Below, in pieces: positions 43,562-50,877 of a stretch of 64,000 bases of DNA. The position numbers and the translations under genes were made by a program. The notes under the pieces are model-generated. The model did no database searches, was not told the DNA's origin, and was given only the letters and a program-made list of their open reading frames with translations. Each line of letters opens with the position of its first letter. Within the stretch, counting starts at the first letter, position 1. Origin of the DNA: Streptomyces sp. NBC_01268 (GTDB lineage Bacteria; Actinomycetota; Actinomycetes; Streptomycetales; Streptomycetaceae); contig NZ_CP108454.1 in NCBI RefSeq assembly GCF_036240795.1, positions 2,852,001 through 2,916,000 on the forward strand, read 5' to 3'.

Positions 43562-44464
43562 GTGAGCCAGGTACTCGACTCCCCCAAGGCGCCGGCCCGG
43601 CCGGCCGACGGGGTCACCCCCGCCGCCCGTACCGCCCGCCGCAAGGCCCTGCTGCACTGGATCGCGGTGCACTCGCTCGGCGTCGCGGCCGCGCTGTTCT
43701 TCGTGCTGCCGTTCGTCTTCGTCCTGTTCACCTCGCTGATGAGCGACCAGCAGACGCTCACCCGCGACCTCACCCCGGACACCTGGGAGTGGGGCAACTA
43801 CGTCCGCGTCTTCGAGACCCCGGGCTTCCTCACCTGGTGGCGCAACACCCTGCTGTACGCGGGGCTCGGCACCGTCCTGACCGTGGTGTCCTCGATCCCG
43901 GTGGCGTACGCGCTCGCCAAGTTCCGCTTCCGCGGGCGCAACCTCTCGCTGATCCTGGTGATCTCGATGATGATGCTGCCGCCGCAGGTCGTGATCATCC
44001 CGATGTACCTGTTCTGGGCCAAGGAACTGGACCTGTCCGGCACGCTGTGGCCGCTGATCATCCCGATGGCCTTCGGCGACGCGTTCTCCATCTTCCTGCT
44101 GCGCCAGTTCCTGCTGACCATCCCGAACGAATACCTCGACGCGGCCCGTGTGGACGGCTGCGGCGAACTGCGCACCCTCGTCAGGGTCGTGCTGCCGATG
44201 GCGAAGCCGGGGATCGCGGCCGTCGCGCTCTTCCAGTTCTTCGCCGCGTGGAACGACTACTTCGGACCGCAGATCTACGCCTCGGAGAACCCGGGGGCGT
44301 GGACCCTGAGCTACGGCCTGGAGTCCTTCAAGGGCGCGCACCACACCGACTGGAATCTGACCATGGCCGCGACCGTCCTGGTCATGGCCCCCGTGATCCT
44401 CGTCTTCTTCTTCGCCCAGAAGGCGTTCGTCGAGGGTGTCACGCTGACCGGAGTGAAGGGCTAG
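43562..44464 (+). CDS. csnG: ABC sugar transporter permease, second (CsnG-like)
   Basis: The 300-residue MalG-type permease has six helices, with the EAA-type loop appearing as YLDAARVDGCGELRTLVRVV then LPMAKPGIAA around residues 195-222. The C-terminus QKAFVEGVTLTGVKG is the usual MalG-type end. A GTG start lies three bases after the csnF stop. The operon lacks an ATPase gene; Streptomyces importers of this class commonly share the MsiK ATPase encoded elsewhere. Confidence 0.9.
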   Translation: MSQVLDSPKAPARPADGVTPAARTARRKALLHWIAVHSLGVAAALFFVLPFVFVLFTSLMSDQQTLTRDLTPDTWEWGNYVRVFETPGFLTWWRNTLLYAGLGTVLTVVSSIPVAYALAKFRFRGRNLSLILVISMMMLPPQVVIIPMYLFWAKELDLSGTLWPLIIPMAFGDAFSIFLLRQFLLTIPNEYLDAARVDGCGELRTLVRVVLPMAKPGIAAVALFQFFAAWNDYFGPQIYASENPGAWTLSYGLESFKGAHHTDWNLTMAATVLVMAPVILVFFFAQKAFVEGVTLTGVKG

Positions 44465-44473
44465 CCGACTGTT

Positions 44474-45739
44474 ATGAAGCTCGCTGTCGTGGGGGGCGGC
44501 TCCACCTACACCCCCGAACTGATCGACGGTTTCGCGCGCTTGCGCGACACCCTGCCCATCACCGAACTCGTCCTCGTCGACCCGGCCGCCGACCGGCTCG
44601 ACCTGGTCGGCGGCCTCGCCCGGCGGATCTTCGCCAAGCAGGGGCACGAGGGCCGGATCGTCACCACCTCGGACCTCGACGCGGGGGTCGACGGCGCGGA
44701 CGCCGTCCTGCTCCAGCTGCGCGTCGGCGGGCAGGCCGCCCGCGAACAGGACGAGACCTGGCCGCTGGAGTGCGGCTGCGTCGGCCAGGAGACCACCGGC
44801 GCCGGCGGCCTCGCCAAGGCGCTGCGCACGGTCCCCGTGGTCCTGGACATCGCCGAACGGGTGCGCCGCACCAACCCGGACGCCTGGATCATCGACTTCA
44901 CCAACCCGGTCGGCATCGTCACCCGGGCGCTGCTCCAGGCCGGGCACAAGGCGATCGGCCTGTGCAACGTGGCGATCGGCTTCCAGCGCAGGTTCGCCGC
45001 GCTGCTGGACGTCTCTCCCGGCGAGGTCCACCTCGACCACGTCGGCCTGAACCACCTGACCTGGGAGACCGGGGTACGGCTCGGCGGTCCCGAGGGCGAG
45101 GACGTGCTGCCCCGGCTGCTCGCCGAGCACGGCGAGGCCATCGCGGCCGACCTGCGCATGGACCGGGAGCTCGTGGACCGGCTCGGCGTCGTCCCCTCCT
45201 ACTACCTGCGCTACTTCTACGCGCACGACGCCGTCGTGCGGGAGCTCGGTTCCAAGCCCTCACGGGCCGCCGAGGTCGCCGCGATGGAGAAGCAGCTCCT
45301 GGAGATGTACGGGGACCCCGCGCTCGACGAGAAGCCGGCGCTGCTCGGCAAGCGCGGCGGCGCCTTCTACTCGGAGGCGGCCGTGGACCTGGCCGCCTCG
45401 CTCCTCGGCGGGGGCGGCTCCCCGTACCAGGTGGTGAACACGTACAACCGCGGCACGCTGCCGTTCCTGCCGGACGACGCCGTGATCGAGGTGCAGGCCG
45501 CGGTGGGCGCGACCGGTGCCGCACCGCTGGCGGTGCCGCGGCTCGACCCGCTGTACGCGGGACTGGTCTCCCACGTCACCGCGTACGAGGACCTGGCGCT
45601 CGACGCCGCCCTGAAGGGCGGCCGGGACCGGGTGTTCAAGGCGCTCCTCGCGCACCCGCTGGTGGGACAGTTCGACTCCGCGGAAGCGCTCACCGACCGG
45701 CTGATCGCGCACAACCGGGAGCACCTCGCGTGGGCGTGA
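44474..45739 (+). CDS. csnH: GH4-family glycosidase, 6-phospho-beta-glucosidase type (CsnH-like)
   Basis: The 421-residue enzyme belongs to glycoside hydrolase family 4, which uses NAD and a divalent metal in a redox-elimination mechanism. The Rossmann start MKLAVVGGGSTYTPELIDGF binds NAD. Metal ligands Cys164 (GLCNVAIG) and His194 (GLNHLTW) are present, as is DFTNPVGIVT. In the csn operon it would split imported aminosugar disaccharides. The kinase gene next to it overlaps its 3' end. Confidence 0.9.
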   Translation: MKLAVVGGGSTYTPELIDGFARLRDTLPITELVLVDPAADRLDLVGGLARRIFAKQGHEGRIVTTSDLDAGVDGADAVLLQLRVGGQAAREQDETWPLECGCVGQETTGAGGLAKALRTVPVVLDIAERVRRTNPDAWIIDFTNPVGIVTRALLQAGHKAIGLCNVAIGFQRRFAALLDVSPGEVHLDHVGLNHLTWETGVRLGGPEGEDVLPRLLAEHGEAIAADLRMDRELVDRLGVVPSYYLRYFYAHDAVVRELGSKPSRAAEVAAMEKQLLEMYGDPALDEKPALLGKRGGAFYSEAAVDLAASLLGGGGSPYQVVNTYNRGTLPFLPDDAVIEVQAAVGATGAAPLAVPRLDPLYAGLVSHVTAYEDLALDAALKGGRDRVFKALLAHPLVGQFDSAEALTDRLIAHNREHLAWA

Positions 45740-46704
45740 GAAGGGTGGCGCTGGCCGTCGACGCCGGCAACAGCAAGACCGACGTCGCCGTCGTCGCCGA
45801 GGACGGCACCGTCCTCGGCGCGGCGCGCGGCGGCGGGTTCCAGCCCCCCGTGGTGGGGGTGGGGACGGCCGTCGACGCGCTCGCCGAGATCGTCGGCCGG
45901 GCCTGTGCCGAGGCCGGGACGCCGGCCGAGTTCGAGGTGGTCGCGGCCTGCCTCGCCAACGCCGACCTCCCGGTGGAGGAGGCCGAGCTGAAGGCGGCCC
46001 TGGAGGCGCGCGGCTGGAGCCGCTCGGTCCACGTCCACAACGACACCTTCGCCATCCTGCGGGCCGGGATCGACGAGCCGCGCGGGGTGGCCGTGGTGTG
46101 CGGGGCGGGGATCAACTGCGTCGGCATGCTGCCGGACGGGCGGACCGCCCGGTTCCCCGCGATCGGGAAGATCTCCGGCGACTGGGGCGGTGGCGGCGGA
46201 CTCGCCGACGAGGCCCTGTGGTTCGCGGCGCGCGCCGAGGACGGGCGGGGCGAGCCCACGGAGCTCGTCCGCACCCTGCCGGGGCACTTCGGTCTGCCGA
46301 CGATGTACGCGCTGATCGAGGCGCTGCACCTGGGGCGGATCCCGGTGGAGCGGAGGCACGAGCTGACGCCGGTGCTGTTCCGTACGAGCGCGGGGGGCGA
46401 CCCGGTCGCCGGGGCCCTGGTCGACCGGCTGGCCGACGAGGTCGTGGCGCTGGCCGCGGTCGCCCTCGGGCGGCTGGGGCTGCTCGACGAGGCGGCCCCG
46501 GTGATGCTGGGCGGCAGCGTGCTGGCCGCCCGCCATCCGCGGCTGGACGCGCGGATCGCGGAACTCCTCGCGGCGAAGGCCCCGAAGGCGGTGATCGGTG
46601 TGGTGACCGCTCCGCCGGTGCTGGGCGCGGGGCTGCTGGCCCTGGACGCCTGGGGCGCGGCTCCCGGCGCGGCGGCGCGGCTGCGGGAGCACTACGGGGC
46701 CTGA
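45730..46704 (+). CDS. csnK: Sugar kinase, BadF/N-acetylglucosamine-kinase type (CsnK-like)
   Basis: The protein of about 324 residues begins VGVRRVALAVDAGNSKTDVA, the ASKHA phosphate-1 motif, with AVVCGAGINCVG, DWGGGGGLADEA and MLGGSVLAA later. It should phosphorylate glucosamine or N-acetylglucosamine released inside the cell. The start is a choice among in-frame GTG codons: GTG at 45730 is eight bases after CGGGAG and overlaps the csnH stop region, while 45736 is the alternative. It is the last gene of the csn unit. Confidence 0.85.
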   Translation: MGVRRVALAVDAGNSKTDVAVVAEDGTVLGAARGGGFQPPVVGVGTAVDALAEIVGRACAEAGTPAEFEVVAACLANADLPVEEAELKAALEARGWSRSVHVHNDTFAILRAGIDEPRGVAVVCGAGINCVGMLPDGRTARFPAIGKISGDWGGGGGLADEALWFAARAEDGRGEPTELVRTLPGHFGLPTMYALIEALHLGRIPVERRHELTPVLFRTSAGGDPVAGALVDRLADEVVALAAVALGRLGLLDEAAPVMLGGSVLAARHPRLDARIAELLAAKAPKAVIGVVTAPPVLGAGLLALDAWGAAPGAAARLREHYGA

Positions 46705-46723
46705 CCGGCGCGGGCGGTGCGGA

Positions 46724-46754
46724 TGCGGGGCGTTCCCTCACGGGGCGCCCCGCA
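46724..46754 (+). terminator. Hairpin after csnK
   Basis: TGCGGGGCG and CGCCCCGCA pair over nine bases around a 13-base loop about 20 bases after the stop codon. It is moderate in strength. Confidence 0.5.
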
Positions 46755-46844
46755 CGCATGTTCACTCGTACGAGCGACGTTCGAGAAGGAACCGATTCCG
46801 GTCGGGCGACGTATTCAAAGTGAGGGATGTGTGAAGGGGGGTTC

Positions 46845-46865
46845 GCCTGCGGAAGCTCCGCAGGC
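46845..46865 (+). promoter_or_regulatory. Compact hairpin upstream of the glnX-pknG operon
   Basis: GCCTGCGGA and TCCGCAGGC form a perfect nine-base stem with a three-base loop, 135 bases before glnX. It may be a second terminator for csnK or a leader hairpin of the signalling operon. CATACT at 46925-46930 is a weak -10 candidate downstream of it, which favours termination. Confidence 0.4.
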
Positions 46866-46999
46866 ATGCGGCACGATAGGAACAAGATCGAGTCAATCCC
46901 GGTGTGCGGGCGGGTCGCTGCGGCCATACTGCTGGCCGGGAGGCGTCCGCCGCTCCGCCGGAAGGACAGGTCGACGTCTCAGACCGAGGGGGAGGTCAC

Positions 47000-48436
47000 G
47001 TGACACACCCGCCGAACGCGCCCGCCGCCTCGGCGGCGCAGGGCGCCACCAGCGCGGCCGCTCGACCGGGTTCCGGCGTGCCCGCACAGGCGGGGGCGGG
47101 GACCCCGGCCGAGGTGCCGCCGCCCGCCGCGCCCGGCGCCTGGGCGCAGGGCCGCGAGCTGCTGCGCCGGGCCGCCACGACCGAGCCGGGCCGGCTGCGC
47201 GTGCTGGGCGCCGTCCTGGCCCTGCTCGTCGTCGCCTTCGGGGCCGTCACCGCCTTCGAGGTCGCCGACCGCGCCTCGTACGCGGACGACGTGGTGGGGC
47301 GCAGCCAGCCGCTGAGCGCCGACGCCGCCGACATCTACCGCTCGCTCGCCGACGCCGACGCCACCGCCGCGAGCGGGTTCCTGGCCGGCCCGCAGGAGTC
47401 CGCGCAGATCCGCGAGCGGTACGCGGACGACGTCACCACCGCCTCCCGGCTCCTGGTGAAGGCCGCCGCCAGCACCGACGCCGCCGGCGACTCGGCCCGC
47501 GAGCTGGCCACGCTCAGCGAGCACCTGCCCCGCTACACCGGCCTGGTGGAGCGGGCCCGCGCCGCCAACCGGCAGGGCCTGCCCCTGGGCGGCGCCTATC
47601 TGCGCTACGCCAACCAGACGATGGCCCAGGAGCTGCTGCCGGCCGCCGAGCGGCTGTACGCGGCGGAGACCCTGCGGCTGCACCAGGACGACGACGAGGC
47701 CCGCGTCTGGCCGTTCCTCTCGCTCGCCCTCGGCCTGCTGGCGCTCGCCGTCCTGGTCTGGGCCCAGCGCCGCGGCTACGCGCAGACCAACCGGGTGTTC
47801 AACCGCGGGCTGCTCGGCGCGACCGCCGCCTGTGTGGTCGGCCTGGTGTGGCTGCTCGCCGGACAGGGCCTGGCCCGCGCGGGCCTCGACGACGCCCGGA
47901 CGCACGGCCAGGACTCCCTCCAGGTGCTCAACGAGGCCCGGATCAGCTCCCTGAAGGCCCGCGCCAGCGAGAACCTGACCGTCGTCGCGCGCGGCGCCGT
48001 GCTCACCGAGGACGGCAAGCGCGACAAGTACGAGGCGGACTACGCGACGAGCGTCTCCGCCCTGACCGCCGCCCTCGACTCGGCGACCCGGCTCGCCGAC
48101 GACGAGGAGGGCCGCGCCCCGCTCACCGAGGCCGCCGCCCGGGCCGGCGAGTGGCGCGAACGGCACGCCCAGGCGCGGGAGAAGGACGACGCCGGCGACT
48201 TCGACGGCGCGATGCAGCGGATCGTCGGCCCGACGGACTCGACCGGCCGGTCCTTCGACCAGGTCGACGCGGCCCTCGGCCGGGCCCTCGCCCACGAACA
48301 GGACGAGTTCACCCGGGCCGCCGAGGGCGGCCGGGACGCGCTGACCGGGCTGCCGCTGGGCGCGGCCGTCCTCGGCGTCCTCGGCGCGGCCTGCGCCGTG
48401 ACGGGCATCAACCGCAGACTGTCGGAGTACCGGTGA
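47000..48436 (+). CDS. glnX: Membrane sensor protein, GlnX-like
   Basis: The 478-residue protein has a Pro/Ala-rich cytoplasmic N-terminus of about 55 residues and four membrane helices (near 62-82, 235-255, 268-290 and 450-470). Two large extracytoplasmic helical regions lie between helices 1-2 and 3-4. That layout, followed immediately by a GlnH-like binding protein and a PknG-like kinase, matches mycobacterial GlnX, which passes the aspartate/glutamate signal from GlnH to PknG. The sequence itself carries no catalytic motif. The GTG start follows GGGGAGG. Conserved negatively charged residues follow helix 1. The function is inferred mainly from gene order and topology. Confidence 0.75.
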   Translation: MTHPPNAPAASAAQGATSAAARPGSGVPAQAGAGTPAEVPPPAAPGAWAQGRELLRRAATTEPGRLRVLGAVLALLVVAFGAVTAFEVADRASYADDVVGRSQPLSADAADIYRSLADADATAASGFLAGPQESAQIRERYADDVTTASRLLVKAAASTDAAGDSARELATLSEHLPRYTGLVERARAANRQGLPLGGAYLRYANQTMAQELLPAAERLYAAETLRLHQDDDEARVWPFLSLALGLLALAVLVWAQRRGYAQTNRVFNRGLLGATAACVVGLVWLLAGQGLARAGLDDARTHGQDSLQVLNEARISSLKARASENLTVVARGAVLTEDGKRDKYEADYATSVSALTAALDSATRLADDEEGRAPLTEAAARAGEWRERHAQAREKDDAGDFDGAMQRIVGPTDSTGRSFDQVDAALGRALAHEQDEFTRAAEGGRDALTGLPLGAAVLGVLGAACAVTGINRRLSEYR

Positions 48437-48447
48437 GAGGGGGCGGA

Positions 48448-49584
48448 ATGCCGGACGGCGTCGCGCACACGAGCCCGGCGGGCCGGGTGCCGGACCGCAC
48501 CGCGCCCGCGGGCCCGGCGGGGGTCCGCGTCACCGCGTGCCGGGTCGCCGGACGCCTGCGCGGCTGGGGCGGCGTCGCCGCCATGGCCACGGTCTGCGCG
48601 CTGACCGCCTCGCTGACCCTGCTCTCGCTGCCGCACGCGGCCCCCGGCGCCCCGTCGGCCGGCGTCACGGGCCCCGGGGTGGGCACCGGCCTGCAGGTGC
48701 GGGCGGAGACCGCGGAGAGCTGCGAGAGCCCCGAGGCCTCGCTGCCCCCGTCCGGGGTCGACGGCCCCGCCGTGGCGGCCGTCAAGCAGCGCGGCAAGCT
48801 GATCGTGGGCGTCGACCAGAACAGCTACCGCTGGGGCTACCGCACGCCCGCCACGACCAAGGTGCTGCCCGACGGGCGCAAGGAGACCACCCCCGGGCGG
48901 CTCGTGGGCTTCGACATCGACCTGGCCCGGGCCATCGCCAAGGACATCCTCGGCGACGAGGACGCCATCGTCTTCCGGACCATCCCGACCAACCAGCGGA
49001 TCGCCGCCCTGGAGAGCCGCAAGGTCGACCTCGTGGTCCGCACGATGACGATCAACTGCAAGCGCATCCAGCAGGTCGCCTTCTCCACCGCCTACTTCCA
49101 GGTCGGGCAGCAGATCCTCGCGCCCAAGGACTCGGAGATCACCGGCTACGACGCCTCCCTCAGCGGCAAGCGGGTCTGCACCGCGGAGGGCTCCACGGCC
49201 TACGAGGCCCTGGAGGAGAAGTCGTTCGGCGCGGTCTTCAAGGACGTGGGCGACGGCACCAAGGACGACCCGGACCAGCTGACCGTCCCCAACCAGCTGG
49301 ACTGCCTGGCCCGGCTGCAGATGGGCGAGGTCGACGCGGTCCTCACGGACAACGCGCTGGCCGCCGGCCAGGCCGCCCAGGACCCGGCCGTCGAGCTCAA
49401 GGGAAAGCCGTTCACCACCGAGTACTACGGAGTGGCCGCCAAGCTGGGCGACGACGACCTGGTCCGCCGGGTCAACAAGGTCCTGGTGGACTACCGGCAG
49501 GGCCCCTGGCAGAAGGCGTACGAGACCTGGCTGAAGGCGGACCTGCCCGGGATATCCGGGCCGCCCGCACCCAAGTACAAGTAG
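48448..49584 (+). CDS. glnH: Glutamate/aspartate-binding protein, GlnH-like
   Basis: The 378-residue protein has an N-terminal hydrophobic segment (about residues 40-60) and then a family 3 amino-acid-binding domain. VAAVKQRGKLIVGVDQNSYR opens it, GFDIDLARAIAKDILGDEDA follows, and a second lobe runs to YETWLKADLP. The pattern is that of periplasmic Glu/Asp-binding proteins. No clear lipobox is visible (the only Cys in the hydrophobic part sits in MATVCALT), so it may be anchored by an uncleaved helix rather than a lipid, unlike mycobacterial GlnH. No ABC permease is adjacent, supporting a sensing rather than transport role. ATG follows a GAGAGGGGG stretch overlapping the glnX stop. Confidence 0.85.
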   Translation: MPDGVAHTSPAGRVPDRTAPAGPAGVRVTACRVAGRLRGWGGVAAMATVCALTASLTLLSLPHAAPGAPSAGVTGPGVGTGLQVRAETAESCESPEASLPPSGVDGPAVAAVKQRGKLIVGVDQNSYRWGYRTPATTKVLPDGRKETTPGRLVGFDIDLARAIAKDILGDEDAIVFRTIPTNQRIAALESRKVDLVVRTMTINCKRIQQVAFSTAYFQVGQQILAPKDSEITGYDASLSGKRVCTAEGSTAYEALEEKSFGAVFKDVGDGTKDDPDQLTVPNQLDCLARLQMGEVDAVLTDNALAAGQAAQDPAVELKGKPFTTEYYGVAAKLGDDDLVRRVNKVLVDYRQGPWQKAYETWLKADLPGISGPPAPKYK

Positions 49585-49599
49585 AGCGAGAGGTGATCG

Positions 49600-50877
49600 A
49601 TGGGCGTCACGGGACCCCCTGGGCCGGTGATGGACCGGGACGAGGTGGACCGTGCGCTGGCGCGGCTCGGCGCGGAGCACAAGGCCGTCGAGGACTCGCT
49701 CCTCGCGCTCCAGGACCACGCCGGCCGCAGACTGCTCGAAGGCGCCGAGCTGACCGGGACCACCCGGGACCGCTGGCAGTCCACCGAGCGGACGATCACC
49801 CTGCTCTGGGCGTACTTCGACGCGTACACCGCCGCGCTGCACGCCGCCCGTGAGCTGCGCGCCCGGCGCCGCTGGCCCGGCCGCGAGGAGCTCGCCGAGC
49901 TCACCGAACGGCTGCGCGGCGACAGCGTGCACGTCCCGGGCGGTGCGCTGGAACAGGCGGCGCTGTCCGAGCGGTTCACCCTCGAACGGCTGGTGCGGCG
50001 GATGAACGAGCTGTACGCGGCCTCGCTCGACGTGGTCGTCACCGCCGACGCCGTCTGGTCGGCGCTGCCCGCGCGGATAGACCTGCTCGCCGCCGAGCTG
50101 GGCCGTACCCGCTCCCTCGCGCACTCCGTCGGAGTGCGGCCCGGGGAGCACCCGGCCGGGGACGAGCTGGAGGCGATCACGGCCGAGCTGACCGCGCTGC
50201 GCTCCCAGGTGGTGTCCGACCCGCTCGCCTTCTGGCGTTCCGCGGCGGGCAGTTCGGCCCCGGGCGGCGGACGCCCGGACACCGCACGGTACGACCGGGC
50301 GGCCCGCGCCCTGGAGGACATCCGGCGGGAGATCGAGGCCGTGCTCCAGGTCCGGCAGGACTCGGAGGACCGGCTGCTGCGCCTGCGGGACGTGCTGTCC
50401 CGGGCGGACCGCACGCTCGCGGAGGCCCGCGCCGCCCGCGGCGAGGTCCTCGCGAAGATCGCCGCCTCGGAGGTGCCGGCCGTCAGCGGACCGCCGACGG
50501 CCCTGCACGAGCGTCTGGTCGCCGCCGCCGAGTACCGCAGGCACGCCCAGTGGCACCGGCTCTCCCCGCTCCTGGACTCCCTGGAGCGGGAGGCGGAGGA
50601 CGAACTGCTGCGCGCCCGCGAGTCGTTGACCGCGGTGACGGCGCCGCTGGCCGTCCGCGCGGAACTGCGCGGCCGGCTCGACGCGTACAAGGCGAAGGTG
50701 GCCCGGCTCGGCGCGGCGGAGGACCCGCTGCTGATCGAGCGGTACGACGCGGCCCGCCGGATGCTGTGGAGCGCCCCGTGCGATCTGCGGGTGGCCGAGC
50801 AGGCGGTCCTGCGCTACCAGCAGGCGGCGACGGAGACACTGTCCGGGCCGAGGGACGACAGGGGGAACCAGTGGTGA
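49600..50877 (+). CDS. Helical, coiled-coil-rich protein of unknown function in the pknG operon
   Basis: The 425-residue soluble protein is almost entirely charged helix: many Glu, Arg, Ala and Leu in heptad-like spacing (LERLVRRMNELYAASLDVVV, ALEDIRREIEAVLQVRQDSE, RLLRLRDVLSRADRTLAEAR). It has no signal peptide or membrane segment and only one Cys near the C-terminus. No family was recognised. It lies between glnH and pknG; its stop overlaps the pknG start region, so it is probably made together with the kinase and may be a scaffold or adaptor. GAGAGGTG precedes the ATG. Confidence 0.75.
   Translation: MGVTGPPGPVMDRDEVDRALARLGAEHKAVEDSLLALQDHAGRRLLEGAELTGTTRDRWQSTERTITLLWAYFDAYTAALHAARELRARRRWPGREELAELTERLRGDSVHVPGGALEQAALSERFTLERLVRRMNELYAASLDVVVTADAVWSALPARIDLLAAELGRTRSLAHSVGVRPGEHPAGDELEAITAELTALRSQVVSDPLAFWRSAAGSSAPGGGRPDTARYDRAARALEDIRREIEAVLQVRQDSEDRLLRLRDVLSRADRTLAEARAARGEVLAKIAASEVPAVSGPPTALHERLVAAAEYRRHAQWHRLSPLLDSLEREAEDELLRARESLTAVTAPLAVRAELRGRLDAYKAKVARLGAAEDPLLIERYDAARRMLWSAPCDLRVAEQAVLRYQQAATETLSGPRDDRGNQW

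Noticed and set aside
47000..49584. Amino-acid ABC importer
   Set aside because: A binding protein is present but no permease or ATPase gene adjoins it. The neighbouring membrane protein has four helices with large external parts and no EAA loop, fitting a sensor better.
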